Part shown: piece by piece, positions 23,099 to 34,681 of the stretch
How the letters are laid out: every line of letters starts with the position of its first letter
Numbering within the stretch: position 1 is the stretch's first letter
NCBI GenBank assembly: GCA_951804985.1
Contig: OX638130.1
Location: 130,647,593 to 130,711,592 of the forward strand
Length of the DNA: 64,000 nucleotides
From: Dryomyza anilis
Taxonomy: Eukaryota > Arthropoda > Insecta > Diptera > Dryomyzidae
Reading direction: 5' to 3'
The notes under the pieces: generated by a model
Database searches by the model: none
Told to the model about the DNA's origin: nothing
The model's input: only the letters and a program-made list of their open reading frames with translations
Translations under genes and position numbers: made by a program

Positions 23099-26000
23099 GT
23101 AAGTTTTGAAATTTTCAACTAAAACATACATTTGCTTATTAATAGTTAATTTCAGATGCATTTAAATACGATTAAATGACTCGTAATCATAAAAATATGT
23201 AATTCTTTCATTACTGGTCAGGGGTTCACGATAAAATTATTCTTGCAATTACATTTTAACATATTTAATAAGAATTTCTAATATTTTCTGTTGCTAGTTT
23301 CTATCTATTATATACGCCCGCCCTTATACTATATGAATGGGTACAAAAAGTATTTCTAGTATATACATTTGTATCTATTTGCTTTATTGCAATTAGTCAG
23401 AACCACTGATGCAATCCGTATAAAATTTTACTTTTTTTTACATTATTTAACATACAAATATTTCGATTTACAAAAAATATTTATATAATTTTTTAAATAA
23501 ATGTAGGTACATATTTTTTCTCTACATGTTTTTTCTCTATATTCATTCTAAATTAAATTAATCGATATCGTTGTACTTATATTTTCGTACACATTATTTT
23601 TCAGTGGTATGCAATAATTTATAAAATACTAAATCGTCGTTGTAGACCTAAAAGTCACCAACTACATTTTCAAAATGCCAATTGTTCATTTACAAAAACC
23701 TTTATATATCTTTTAATTTTTGATAGATGAGCTCAATATTTATACCAAATAATAAGAAAAAGAGAATCTATCAATTGGTTTTTCAACCTTATAAATGTAT
23801 CAATTACTTTTCGTAATAATTACCAACAAAGTTGAAATTTAAGATTTTCTTAAAAATATATTTGGTGACTTTTAGTTCTACAACGACGAAATATTTTAAA
23901 ATCGTAAGAATTGTAGGTATTTATTTCATAAATTCAGAAAATCTGAAACGATAAATTAGTGCGTGGAAACACTTTTCATACAACTCCAATTAAAATATTG
24001 ATGAAATTTAAAATTGAGGCATTAAAAATTCTACATGGCTGGAAAGATCTAAAAGAAGAACAGTTCCCCTCAAAGGGAGACTTCTGGTAATCCTAATAGA
24101 GAGAAATTAATTCACCAATAAATTTTGAGATTATGCAAAAATAAGTACGTAAAAATGTAATTCATAGAATAAATTTATTGTCGTTCTATTCTAATAAACA
24201 TGCAGAACACACCAAGGCCTATTCCAAAAATGCATATTAATTTATTTTTTTTTATTCTTTATTTATAATTTGCAGAGGAACAAGTCAGTATATTTTAAAT
24301 TGGATATATTTGTAAAATCTAATAATTTGATTAAATCGAAAACTAATGAGAACAAATTAAATTATATGAACCCATGAAATCGTTATTTAATTTCATGCTG
24401 GTTTATGTATTTTGTGTTCAAAGACTTGTGAGTGTATAGGTTTATCATTTTATGAGGTTGCTGCAAATACATCTTATTACTTTGCATAAAAATTAGTTTT
24501 GCGAAAATGAGTTATGTTCATTTGGTAAGCTTTATCCTCGAACAAACGAAACATTTTGCACGATTTAAACGATGATTCCTTCTAAATTGACATGTATAAC
24601 TATATGTTGTTATTTACCTAATAATGGAGGCACTGTCATCAATATTTTCTTGAATTAAACCAAGCTATTTTGACACTTTTTGCAATGAGTAATATTTAAG
24701 ACTTATTTTAAAATTTTGATCAAATTACTATTGTATATTTAAATTGTTTTGTGAACAAAACTTGATGAAAAGCTTCCGCAGCTCCATTCAATAGGTAAAT
24801 AATTGGTATAGTCATATATAGTGGACTAATGTGTTTGGACCAAGTCAAAGAATCAGTAACACACCGTAAAATCACTTACACATATATATACATAATTAAT
24901 TATAGCTGTAAAAATAAAGTTTTTGGCACATAACACACAAATACAAAACGAAGTTAATTGCTGTAGAGGAAGCTCGATCGATCTTATAATTATTACCAGT
25001 ACAAAAACGATCATTTAATATCTCATCCCATTCATTAATAATTCTCTGGTGCTGATTTTGACTGCATACTGTTTTTTTTTTCTTTTGCCTTACCTTTTTC
25101 TATCGTAATATTCACCCACTATTTCAAATAAAAAAATATATATATAGTACTATTCAAAAATAGTTCTACAAAAACAGATTTAAATACATTTTTCTTTAAA
25201 TTTTCAAAATTTTAAAATACTCATGAATGCTAATATTCCAAACGTTTTTAAGATAATTGGACTAAACTAGGAATATTGTAATTTCTTAATTAATTTCTTA
25301 GCATTTAGGATCTAATAAACAAGATAGTTTTAATGGTTATCAAGAGTATAAACCACACTGATTAAAATTACTTACTTTATCTAATTTTTAAAATATGCCC
25401 TATGAAAATAATATTGGTACTCTTTAATATAATCTATTTTCAATATTCATGTAATCTAAAAATATCATTACTTCATATATAAAGTTTGCTTATTCTTATT
25501 GCATACTCAGTTTTTTCTATTACGTAAAAATTCTGATAAAAACAGCTGTTTTTCAGGAGTTTATAAAATACATGCATTTTGAAAAGTTTTATAAATTATA
25601 AATTTGAAAAGTTTTGATAGTATACAATTTAAAAATTAGAACCGAGGAAAACATTTAGTAATTCTAATCATAAGTTTGAACTATGCTCTTTATACCCTGC
25701 AGTGTAAAGGACTAGTTGTATACTAATATTGGTTTAGTTCTCCGTAGACACTCAATTAGCCCAATTTCGACCCCATTTTCATACAATGAACTGTAATTTT
25801 TTTCAATGCTCATGTCCTACGATGTGTCAATTGTCCCCTCTTGCATTACATTTGAGTAGTTTTTAAACTAGTTTCTTGTAACCAGTCTATAGACTAATTT
25901 TTTACAGTCATTCTATAAACTAGTTATTTAAATCCTCCTTTAAACTGGTTACTATTTACCAATTGGAACACTAGAGCTGTAAGGTGTTCGACGACAATTG

Positions 26001-29000
26001 ATATAGTCAAGCGCATCAAGATCTTACAGTTTTGCTGTCTAGGTCATGTGGGACAAATGGATGAAATTGCTCCAGTCAAGAAATGTCTTGAAATGAGACT
26101 TGATGGTGGACTGCGTAGGAAGAAAGACTGGTGCGGCTTTTTGTCAAGGCACGGTAGTAACCCCATCAAATATTTAAATGACTTTCAAATAGGTTATTTG
26201 TAAAATTTTATGAGCGGAAACAAATAAAACAAGTCACACGATGGAACCCAACACAAAATTAAAAAGAAAGATGTTTCCGACAAAATAAATAAATGAAATA
26301 TAATTTGTATTTCAAAATTTATTTTGTTTTTGACAATTTTGACACGTTCCTCTTCGAACAAATTTTTGAACTGTTTTTCTCTGAATCCATTTTAACTAGC
26401 TAGCGAACTAGGAACATGGTTACTAATATGAATACTACATATTTAAGCTACTAGTTTAGATTTCACTGTAGGGTAACTATACATTATTTTCTTATTTATC
26501 ATTAGATCTTAAATGCTAAAAAATTTCAGAAAAGGGCTTAAAAAAAATCAAAAATTTTCATTTATATTATAAACATATCGGAATATTAGTATTTGTTGGT
26601 ATATTATAGTTTTGTAAGTGATAGTATTTTCTTTATTGCGATTTTCTTAAAAACGTTAGGTAATAGAAAAAACAGAGTCAAAAGCAGCAATCGCGAATAA
26701 TGAAGAATTTTTGTATGAGATGTTGTTGGAAAATTTTTTTCTCGTTTTATTGAGTATTGTAATCATAAAAAAAAAATTAAATTCTAAAGTCTTAAAAAAA
26801 TGTTTGTAATGTTTTTTTACATATATACTATAAATATGTATGTATATGTTTTTCAAGCGTATTTTACAAAATTATTATAAATATGTAAAATATACTTAAA
26901 ATGTTACTTTCCGCCGTCGTTTTGGCTCGTGGGACAAACTTTGTGACCATTATCAAAAGCAGTAGCAAAAATGTCGTTTGGGGCCAAGTTGTTCGAATGT
27001 TCATAACTTCGCCTTAACTAATGTTTTTGAAATGATTTCAAATAAAATGTTGTACCTACATACATTTTGGGAAAACAAGCGCTTTGCGACTGAGCACATG
27101 CGTACTGGTCAGTTTCATGGCACATACAGCGATGTCCGATAAGTGAAGATAATGTTGATACTGAAAACTATGTATGGCGTACAATGGTTTGTATAAGAGT
27201 GACACAAATCGTATACAGTTTACGCAATTCTCTTAAAAATACCAAACATAAATTAAAAGATGATAATTGTATTATTTTCTGTTTTCATACAAAATTCTTC
27301 AAATAGGATCCTTCGGTGGTCAAAGCATCTTCCGCTGTGACAACAAACCAAGTTCCTGCAGCTCAACCCAGGAACTACTCTTATCAAAATACGCCAAAGA
27401 AATCAGTGTCTCAGACTGCAGTCCCAAATCATTTTCCCATAGAAGAGGCACCAGTTGAAAATAACGAAGGTGAAGATATGGTCCTGGAAGACGAAAATGA
27501 AAGTCAGAATAAGGGTAAAGCTCTGTTCAAGAAAATTTTTCTCACGCGCAAGAAGTCGTCAGGTAAATATTTTAATTTTTGTAAAAAAAAGGTCTGATAT
27601 TCCCAAATTTTGATTATAGTTCGTGCAAAAGAGAAGAAAATTCGTCAAAATCGTGCATTGCGAAAAGTAATTTTGCCCAAAAATGCTTTAATGGCGCTCA
27701 ACGAAGTCAAAGGCATAACCATTAGTGATTTTTTGATTAACAGCAACGTGGGTGGAGGCTTTACTGCAGTGGTTTCCGTAAACGACAACCAGTACGAGGG
27801 CAAAGGGCCATCCAAAGTGTTTGCCAAGAATAACGCATGTGAAAAAGCGTTGCGAGACTTCGTTTTAGCTAAGATGCGTCAAAAACCAAGACTGGTCGGT
27901 CGTACACAATCTGTTGCGGCTGACGATGCCATGGATACGACTGGTATTAAATCCCGTTTAATATGAGCATTTCCATAAAATCTCCAAAGAAAATTAATGA
28001 ATTTACTTAATTTTTGTTTGTTTGTAAAGTTAGTATTTAAATTAAACCAAACACCTGTAAAATTCTATATGCTAGATCAAAAGATATAAATTAAATACTA
28101 CTCGAACCGGGCAGGACAGAAAACGGAATTTCTAAAATTCAGCGAATTTTGCGTACAATTAATCAGCCTAACCAATAAACGATATAAAGTCGATTTTAAC
28201 AATAATAACAGTATATTCTCATATATTTATTCGTCAAAAAATATGATCTATTTCTTAAGTCGACTTTATTTCGTTTATTTCTTAGGCTGATTATTTTTTT
28301 TTAATTAATTCAAAAAATAGCTTAGATAATGTACTTTATTTGTATATTTACACTTTGTTCCTTAAATTATAGTTTTTCATAATATTCCGAATGGAAATTT
28401 TAAGTACGATTTTTCTAAAACTTTTTTTTTGTCTTAATAAAAACTGATTAAAAATGTTTATTTGAGAATTGTGAAATTTGAGAAAAAAAAGAAATAATAT
28501 TTACACTTCATACTATAATTTTAAATTTTTTTGTATTTGTTCTTACTTTTTTTATACATAGAAGTAAAAACTGACGATGAAAATGAAAACTGATGATAGA
28601 AATCCCTGATGTTTTTTTAATTGAAAAAGCTCGATCTTGTTATTATTACTAATACAAAAGAGATCATAAAATTTCAAATTTAATTTGAGTATTTTGCATT
28701 TTTCGGTCGTGGTTGACATTTTTCTGGAAATGCTCATATATACAAATTATATTATAATCTGAGATTTGAACCGTAATCGAAATCCGTTTAATTTTTAAAA
28801 CTGAATACAACCGATTTCGGCTGTATTATGTTTTTGTTTTGGTTCAAAACATTACAAAAAAAGTAATAAAAAAAATTAAAGTAATAGGAAGTATTGAAAT
28901 GAGATAGAAAACCGTTATTCGTTTCGATTTTAATCCTTGATTTATATAAATTTTGTTTTATGTATTCAGATGATAATGCGGTAGTAAAGAATGGATCCGC

Positions 29001-29509
29001 TAAATCAGATGATGATGACATTGACGATGTACCAATGATTAATTTGGCATCATTTGCTCTATATAAGCTTTTCTCTGAGTGGGAGAGTGAGGGTTATGAA
29101 ATACCAGAATTCCATCCATCGGCAGCGCAACCCAATGCAAATGAATCGGACAACGGGCCGGCAAAGGAACCGAAAAAGCCAACTATACGTACTGAATTGC
29201 CGCCAAATTGGGAACTGATTCATCCAGCTACATTACTATGCATGGTAAATCGTACTATACAATTTCATAATACAGTTTGTTGTATACAAGATTCACAACT
29301 TTCAGATGCGTCCTGGACTTACATATACTCATCAGGGTGTAGTAGGTGATAATCCTAACAACATCCAACGTTTTAGTGTCATCACTGATGATAAGGAATT
29401 TGTCGGCGAAGGTCGGTCGAAAAAGATTGCCAAACGCAATACAGCCGCAATTGTCTGTAATTCGTTATTCGATACAAATTTTCCAGAAACCGTTCAAGCA
29501 GCTACTTAA
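23042..29509 (+). CDS. DIP1: DIP1-like double-stranded-RNA-binding protein (five exons)
   Basis: Join 23042-23098, 27307-27562, 27620-27943, 28970-29244, 29306-29509 gives 1116 nt, 371 residues plus TAA; all junctions are GT/AG and in phase. Residues 20-104 are polar and low-complexity. dsRBD1 spans about 124-190 (KNALMALNEVKGITISDF; GKGPSKVFAKNNACEKA with the basic helix). An acidic linker DDDDIDD follows near 226-232, then a conserved block MINLASFALYKLFSEWE and dsRBD2 about 297-362 (MRPGLTY; GEGRSKKIAKRNTAA). I recognise the pattern as Disco-interacting protein 1 of Drosophila, a nuclear dsRNA-binding protein; other two-dsRBD proteins are less likely because of the MRPGL and FALYKLF blocks. 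The name rests on memory, the dsRBDs on the sequence. Confidence 0.8.
23635..23888. mobile_element. MITE in DIP1 intron 1
   Basis: CGTCGTTGTAGACCTAAAAG at 23635 is mirrored by TTTTAGTTCTACAACGACG ending at 23888; the inverted arms are about 30 bp with few mismatches and fainter pairing extends outward another 15 bp. No coding capacity. Confidence 0.6.
23904..25692. other. DIP1 intron 1, central part
   Basis: AT-rich intron with no frame or repeat structure I can defend. Confidence 0.5.
25693..26475. mobile_element. TACCCTRCAGTG inverted-repeat element carrying a LINE fragment
   Basis: Left end TACCCTGCAGTG (25693) and right end CACTGTAGGGTA (to 26475) pair with one mismatch, and both arms contain ACTAGT a little inward. 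Repeated AACTAGTT/AACTGGTT motifs follow the left arm. A retrotransposon-like coding fragment sits inside at 25985-26152. Confidence 0.55.
25985..26152 (+). pseudogene. Non-LTR retrotransposon ORF2 C-terminal fragment
   Basis: One frame reads IKILQFCCLGHVGQMDEIAP then VKKCLEMRLDGGLRRKKDW, the pattern of the last part of LINE ORF2 proteins (…LxWLGHVxRM…P…GxRRxGRPxxRW). No start, no RT domain; a relic captured in, or targeted by, the surrounding inverted-repeat element. Confidence 0.6.
26476..27306. other. DIP1 intron 1, 3' part
   Basis: AT-rich, no coding signal; ends in the exon 2 acceptor. Confidence 0.5.
27307..27562 (+). CDS. DIP1: DIP1-like exon 2
   Basis: Acceptor CTTCAAATAG before 27307, donor GTAAAT after 27562, leaves in phase 1. 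Encodes a Ser/Gln/Glu-rich region ending in the basic stretch KKIFLTRKKSS. Confidence 0.85.
27620..27943 (+). CDS. DIP1: DIP1-like exon 3 (dsRBD1)
   Basis: Acceptor TTTTGATTATAG before 27620; donor GTATTA after 27943 is the one that restores phase with exon 4. Holds dsRBD1 complete. If this donor is not used the frame runs on nine residues to a TGA at 27964-27966. Confidence 0.85.
28160..28293. mobile_element. 134-bp MITE in DIP1 intron 3
   Basis: TAATCAGCCTAACCAATAAA at the left is complementary to the right end TTTATTTCTTAGGCTGATTA, and pairing continues inward through AAAGTCGA/TCGACTTT to about 40 bp per arm with small gaps. Confidence 0.6.
28294..28969. other. DIP1 intron 3, remainder
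   Basis: AT-rich, no supported feature. Confidence 0.5.
28970..29244 (+). CDS. DIP1: DIP1-like exon 4 (acidic linker)
   Basis: Acceptor TTTTATGTATTCAG before 28970, donor GTAAAT after 29244. Starts with a split Asp codon, then the acidic linker, the FALYKLFSEWESEGYEIPEF block and the start of dsRBD2. Confidence 0.87.
29306..29509 (+). CDS. DIP1: DIP1-like exon 5 (dsRBD2, stop)
   Basis: Acceptor CACAACTTTCAG before 29306; 67 codons and TAA. Contains RFSVITDDKEFVGEGRSKK and the basic AKRNTAA helix of the second dsRBD. Intron 4 is only 61 nt, typical of flies. Confidence 0.88.
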   Translation: MRPGLTYTHQGVVGDNPNNIQRFSVITDDKEFVGEGRSKKIAKRNTAAIVCNSLFDTNFPETVQAAT

Positions 29510-29967
29510 TTTGATACTTAAGGACACAATTTGCTATTGGGAGTAATGTATTTCAATTATATTCCTATCCCTATTAAATTTAGTTTAAACTTTGTAGTAC
29601 ACTAAAATGTAAGTCTTCAAAGACACAATTTAAAGTTGTGTATGCATATTTTTGGTTTAATGTAATAATTAAAAAAAAAACTGATTATCAAGACAAAAAA
29701 TATTGGCACAAAACATGTTTCAGCAAAAAATCTATATATAGAACTTTGCAATAACATCTTTTAAATTTAAATATTAAAATAAAATAATACTATATCAATA
29801 TAATAAAAATCTCTCTAAACTCGTGAACAAAATAATCCTGTATTGCATACTAAATATTTATATACCAAGGGAATAAAAAAAGAGTTTGATTTAAATTTGC
29901 ACTTTTACTTATTAAAATAAATATTTAGAAATGAATTGTGTGGCAGCGATATCAGGATGAACCATTT
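29510..29967 (+). other. DIP1-like 3' flank
   Basis: Probable 3' UTR; AATAAA hexamers on plus at about 29778 and 29871 are candidate cleavage signals. No other content. Confidence 0.4.
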
Positions 29968-30755
29968 TATAGTAGGTGTTATTATAATAGTTAGGATTAT
30001 CAAAATTATAGTCGGTCTAAGCCGACTATAAATACCCTACACATATGTGTGGTTACCATTCAAAGTGGTATATAGGTCACCAGGGTATACGAATCTTGAA
30101 AATAACTACAAACTTTCAATCGCTGAAGAATGTCCATTCATTTGGTACCCATATTTACAAATGGGTAGGTGTACCGAATTTCGATTTTTTTTGGGACCCA
30201 CAAATCGTTTCGTGGGAAAACATTATATACGCGAATTTGAGCATGAAGTCAATATATATTTGACCGAAAAGATTTCCTAAGCACGTATACAGTAAAATCG
30301 ATCTGTATATGTAAATTTTAAATGAAGTATTTGAATATAAATGGTCAGATCACAGGTCACAATGGACCGATCTATCATACAGCGTAAATATACAAGTAAT
30401 CTAAATTATGAGTTTCATTCATCTAACTCCTCAAATTTTTAAGTAGTAGACAGACAAACGGACATCGCTAAATCGACTCAGGAGGTCATGCTGATCAAGA
30501 ATATATATACTTTTCCATACTTCTGGGTGTTACAACGGCGTACCAAATTGAATATACCCTTTCACTCTTATGCCCGTAACTTCAACGAGTAGATATCTAT
30601 TGGTGTTCGTACCGAACAGATATCTCTTACCTATCCGGTGTTTTTCCTTCTTAACTATGCGTTGAAGTTACGAAATTTTGTTTACACGATGGATAACTAA
30701 GCACCAGTAGATATCCATCCGTTGAAGTTACGGGCATTAGTGCAGGGTATAAAAA
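29968..30755 (-). repeat. Dispersed repeat family B, copy 1
   Basis: Nearly collinear with 45972-46649 and, inverted, similar to 62824-63550. Landmarks: ATAGTCGG-TCTAAG-CCGACTAT stem at about 30010-30031, GGTCATGCTGATCAAGAATA, GGGTGTTACAACGG and TATACCCT near the far end. No intact protein. A MITE is inserted in it at 30571. Confidence 0.75.
30571..30736. mobile_element. MITE with TTA target-site duplication
   Basis: Begins TGCCCGTAACTTCAACG and ends CGTTGAAGTTACGGGCA, with inverted pairing over about 35 bp (including TAGATATC). TTA flanks both sides (30568-30570, 30737-30739). The sister repeat near 46625-46645 lacks the insert, which fixes the boundaries. A TTA duplication suggests the PIF/Harbinger group. 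Confidence 0.82.
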
Positions 30756-33091
30756 CTGATGTAGTTATAAATAGATGTTATGAATCCAAAAGATGTTATG
30801 AAACAAAATTAGAGTTATAGAGTTTTTGTATATTTTTCATAATTAAAAATCAAATATTCACAAAATATATTTTTTAAGTATTGGATATCGATTCGGCACT
30901 GTTCTGATTGCTAAAAATTATAATTTAAGTTATTAGCAAATATTCCGTATTCTAAATAAATATAAATAAGAACTGCACTAAAATTTGAACTCCATTTTTT
31001 TTACAAGTTCGCTATAGTCAGTGGATCAAAAATGTAGTATATACTTTTACCCCTACACGTCTGGGTTAGGCGCTATGGGGCCCGAAAGGGTTCAAAGGAT
31101 ATCCCATGTTTATCGTCATTTTGTAGCGAAATGGTTCATTGTACGTTTCTGATATCTAAGGAGCGATTAAAGGATATTTTTCACTGAACACTTTAAGTTT
31201 ATATCTTAACGATTTACCACTTTTTTAGGGATTTCTCAAACCTTTTCACTTAAGTCAGGCATGTCAAACACACGGCCCGCGGGCCACATACGGCCGCCAA
31301 CCTTTCATCTGCGGCCCGCTAAGACTTTTTAAATATTATTAATGTATTTAATAATATTAAATATATTTTTTTTCAGGTGTTAAAATGATTATTCTGTATT
31401 GTTGTGCATTTTTGTGCAGCGCCATGAAATTAAATTACTAATCTTGGTTAAAAACTTATTAGTTTATTAAAAAAATCAATATTTTTGTAGGTACATTATT
31501 TTCAATAATTTAATAATTAGATATTAATAAATTTTTGAAACAGAGTCTTCATTTATTTTCCTAATTGTCATTTTAAATATTATACATGAAATTGCAAAAT
31601 GGCATAACAATAATTTTTACATTTATTTCATCAAGTAGTAATATTGTTTTTTATTCATAAAATTTAAAATTTATTGTAAAGTTTTGTATTTCCGTTGAAT
31701 ATATTTCGCCGGCATATATAAAAATATATGGTGGCACATAGTTTTGTACGTCTAACACCGAAAAGAAAATTACATTATTGTTTTTGATTCGATTATTAAA
31801 AATAAACGGAGAGAAAAATAATTAAAAGTTAAAAATCTGAAAAACTGGACCCTATTTAACAAAACCATTTTCGGAATTAGCTCCAGTATCAAATAAATCA
31901 GACCATTTTATAAATGGTGCCACATAATAAAGCATAACAGTTATTTTTTACAATATTTTTTACCAAGTTATAATTTTTTTATTTTGTAATATTTGGTTTT
32001 AATTTATATTTGCTTATATCTCGCAAACCATTTTTTTTTCGCATAAACATTTTATTATATCGCATGGTTGTCCATATCTAATGCAGTAAAGATTTTTTCA
32101 TTCTTGTTTATCCGTGTCTAATGTCATTGGTTGGAATATAAAAAATAATACAATAACAAAACTATGAGAACATAAAAATGGGCTATATCTCAAAAACTAG
32201 AGCCATTTTCGGAATCAATGCTGCAATTTTCACTGTACCAAAATTATTCGTGTTCTTCTCAAAACAACATATCATGGATTTAACCATTTTAATTCCCAAT
32301 GCCTCAAATATTTAAAACAAACTTTTCAAATGTATTATCAAAATAGTTCAGTTTAATGTATAACTAGATCATATTGGTCAATGAAAATCTATTAGGCAGA
32401 CAGATGCAACTATTGTTTGGTACTAATGCCATTTTCAAAAACACTTTTTGGCAATCATTCGTATTAAATATCTGTCAACCGTGTACCGTACACACTATTT
32501 TATTGCAGGTACTAGATATTTTTTCACAGTGTAGCACTGCGATCAGGTGTATTGTTCTGATCTTTGTTGTAGTAGAACGAGAGCACAGAATTTTTGAGTA
32601 AGTGAGTGAATGAGAGTACAGCAGGGTTTTTCAGGCCTGCTGAAGTGTTTTCTTCATTCTTCACTGTAGTAATCAATGTCGTTCGTAGCGTGGCACAGCC
32701 AGCGGTAATTTGTATTGAAATAATTAAAACAGTGCAATTGCGAAAATGCATACAGAATACATTAAAGAAGAAATAAGTTATGGATGGTTGTTATAATTCG
32801 GGTGTACTCAAGTTGTGTAAATTATATTCGCATGAAAAAAATGAAATAAAGTGAGTGAAAAATATGAAATAATTGCCTTATTTAAAACGAAACAGACTTA
32901 AAAAAACGAAAAGTGTTGTGTGTGAAACAAGTGGCATATTTAAAGAAATTATCATTGAAAATATTGGTGAAACGTGTAAAAGTAAAATACAAAAATGTTT
33001 CATTTTGAGTGATTCTTCACACATAATAGAAAAACACGCAGACAAGCACAAGCGATTGTTGTACTAAAAGCGAAATGCCGGTTAAACCAGT
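30756..33091. other. Intergenic, repeat-rich
   Basis: A GC-rich palindromic patch at 31256-31325 (CAGGCATGTCAAAC, then CGGCCCGCGGGCC) looks like one end of a hAT element. 32500-33070 has an A-rich, 5'-UTR-like character on plus, possibly an upstream exon of the peptidase gene, but nothing proves it. Confidence 0.35.
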
Positions 33092-33217
33092 TTAGCAATT
33101 CAAGCCACTGTCGCATGTGAATTGTGGATCTCCGAAAGGTGTGTTGGCCGCAAGAATCTTGTATAGAAACAAGTACATGGCAAACACGACGAACAGTAAC
33201 GTTAATATAAGAAGCAT
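33092..33217 (-). CDS. Candidate small membrane peptide, 41 residues
   Basis: ATG at 33217-33215, TAA at 33094-33092. The peptide starts with a hydrophobic segment (MLLILTLLFVVFAMYLFLYK, about residues 1-20) followed by a polar tail that includes ANTPFGDPQF and two cysteines, ending GLNC. The open frame continues 22 codons upstream without ATG. It could be a conserved smORF with one membrane span, or a signal-anchor fragment, or chance. I do not recognise it. Composition is better balanced than in neighbouring shadow frames, which is the only reason for listing it. Confidence 0.33.
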   Translation of the reverse strand: MLLILTLLFVVFAMYLFLYKILAANTPFGDPQFTCDSGLNC

Positions 33218-33699
33218 TACAATGGAACGATAGACAGGACAGAGTGAGAGACAGAAATCACCGAGCAGTCTTTGCAATGTCAAAGTTCACTGTCAGATTT
33301 TCTACTAGATCCCATAGAATTTTAATCAACCATATATTGGAATGCAATGCTGTTTTATAATTATTCGACTATCAATTGATAACAACTGAAGGTCGCACTT
33401 TTTAGTTAAACCCTAAATAACCGTGGCAAAGTAAAAATTAAAAGTGATGTAAACATAGATACGAAATCGTTTTTAATCAGTTGTGCGATTGCTTTTTTTA
33501 TTTTTTAGATTACTTTCCCTAAGTTACTTTAGTTTAATCATGAAATGAAACTGATAAAAAATAAAATATATAGCATTTAGGTTTATGAATAAAATGTAGA
33601 AGTTGACTTTCGCAATTTAAATTTTGATCAGCTTGCTTTCTTGTCTGTCCGTTCGTCATACACTTTGTAATTTATTTTAAACTAAATTCCCGATGATAT

Positions 33700-34342
33700 C
33701 CCGAGTGGAAATTGCTTAAGGTTAGCCTTATATTGCATTCGTCCCTGATCAGAATACGATAAGGCATCCGTACCTAAGGCCACCAGAAATGATAATGATC
33801 AGGGTCGATTAGAGTAATCCTAATTTCAAATCCACGTAAGGCAACCTGATCCAACTTTCATAAAAAAATACTGATCCAAAGTCTACTTCATGAAACCTGA
33901 TGTGACACTTATGAAAAAAAAAAAAACCTGATTAGATATCGTATTAATATAATATGATAAATGTGTTATTAAAAACACTTTATAATAAATTTGGATAGAA
34001 AAATAATTCTAATAAAATAAAATATTGTAATAAATAAATGTTAAACTCAAATGCAAAAAAGAAATAAAAATTCTCAACATTTTTAAAAATTTGAAATATT
34101 TCATTAGACTCAAAACGTTGACTTTTTGTCATTGCAAAAGTTATTGCAATGTTCACAAAACTATTTTTTGTAGAAGAATTTAAATATACATTGAATTATA
34201 TAAGGTAAAGCCTGATCAGGATAGCAACTTCGAATAGCGTCACGTTTTGCATCAGGCACTGATGAAAACCACTGATCATTGCCTGATTTAAAATGAGGCT
34301 GTCTGATCAATGATCGCTTCCTGAACTAAATTTTCACTCGGG
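33700..34342. mobile_element. Element with CCCGAGTG inverted ends
   Basis: CCCGAGTGGAAATT (33700) and AATTTTCACTCGGG (to 34342) are inverted with one mismatch. The interior repeats CTGAT(C) at least ten times. Sequence on both sides resembles the stretch at about 16100-16215, which lacks the insert. Confidence 0.6.
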
Positions 34343-34681
34343 ATTTCCAACATAGCCTAGAACTGGATAACAACGCAGAGTCCATGACATGTAGATTACA
34401 ATAAAATTGGGAATTTGGAATAGGTCTCATCCATTCTTTAACTTACAAAGTAAATATTTAGTGGGATGAGCCCGAATTCTATTTCCATGGGAAATTTGAA
34501 AGTTGAAATCAGATTATTGACACATTACATGAGGAGTCCTTTGATCTAAGATGACAACATATCTACGAACTCATCGATAATTTCCAAAGTACTCCGGTGG
34601 CTTTACGACTGAGATCACAAGAAAATCTTATTGACACTGACACAAAAAATAAAAAAAAATATTTTTTTTTTAATAAACAAC

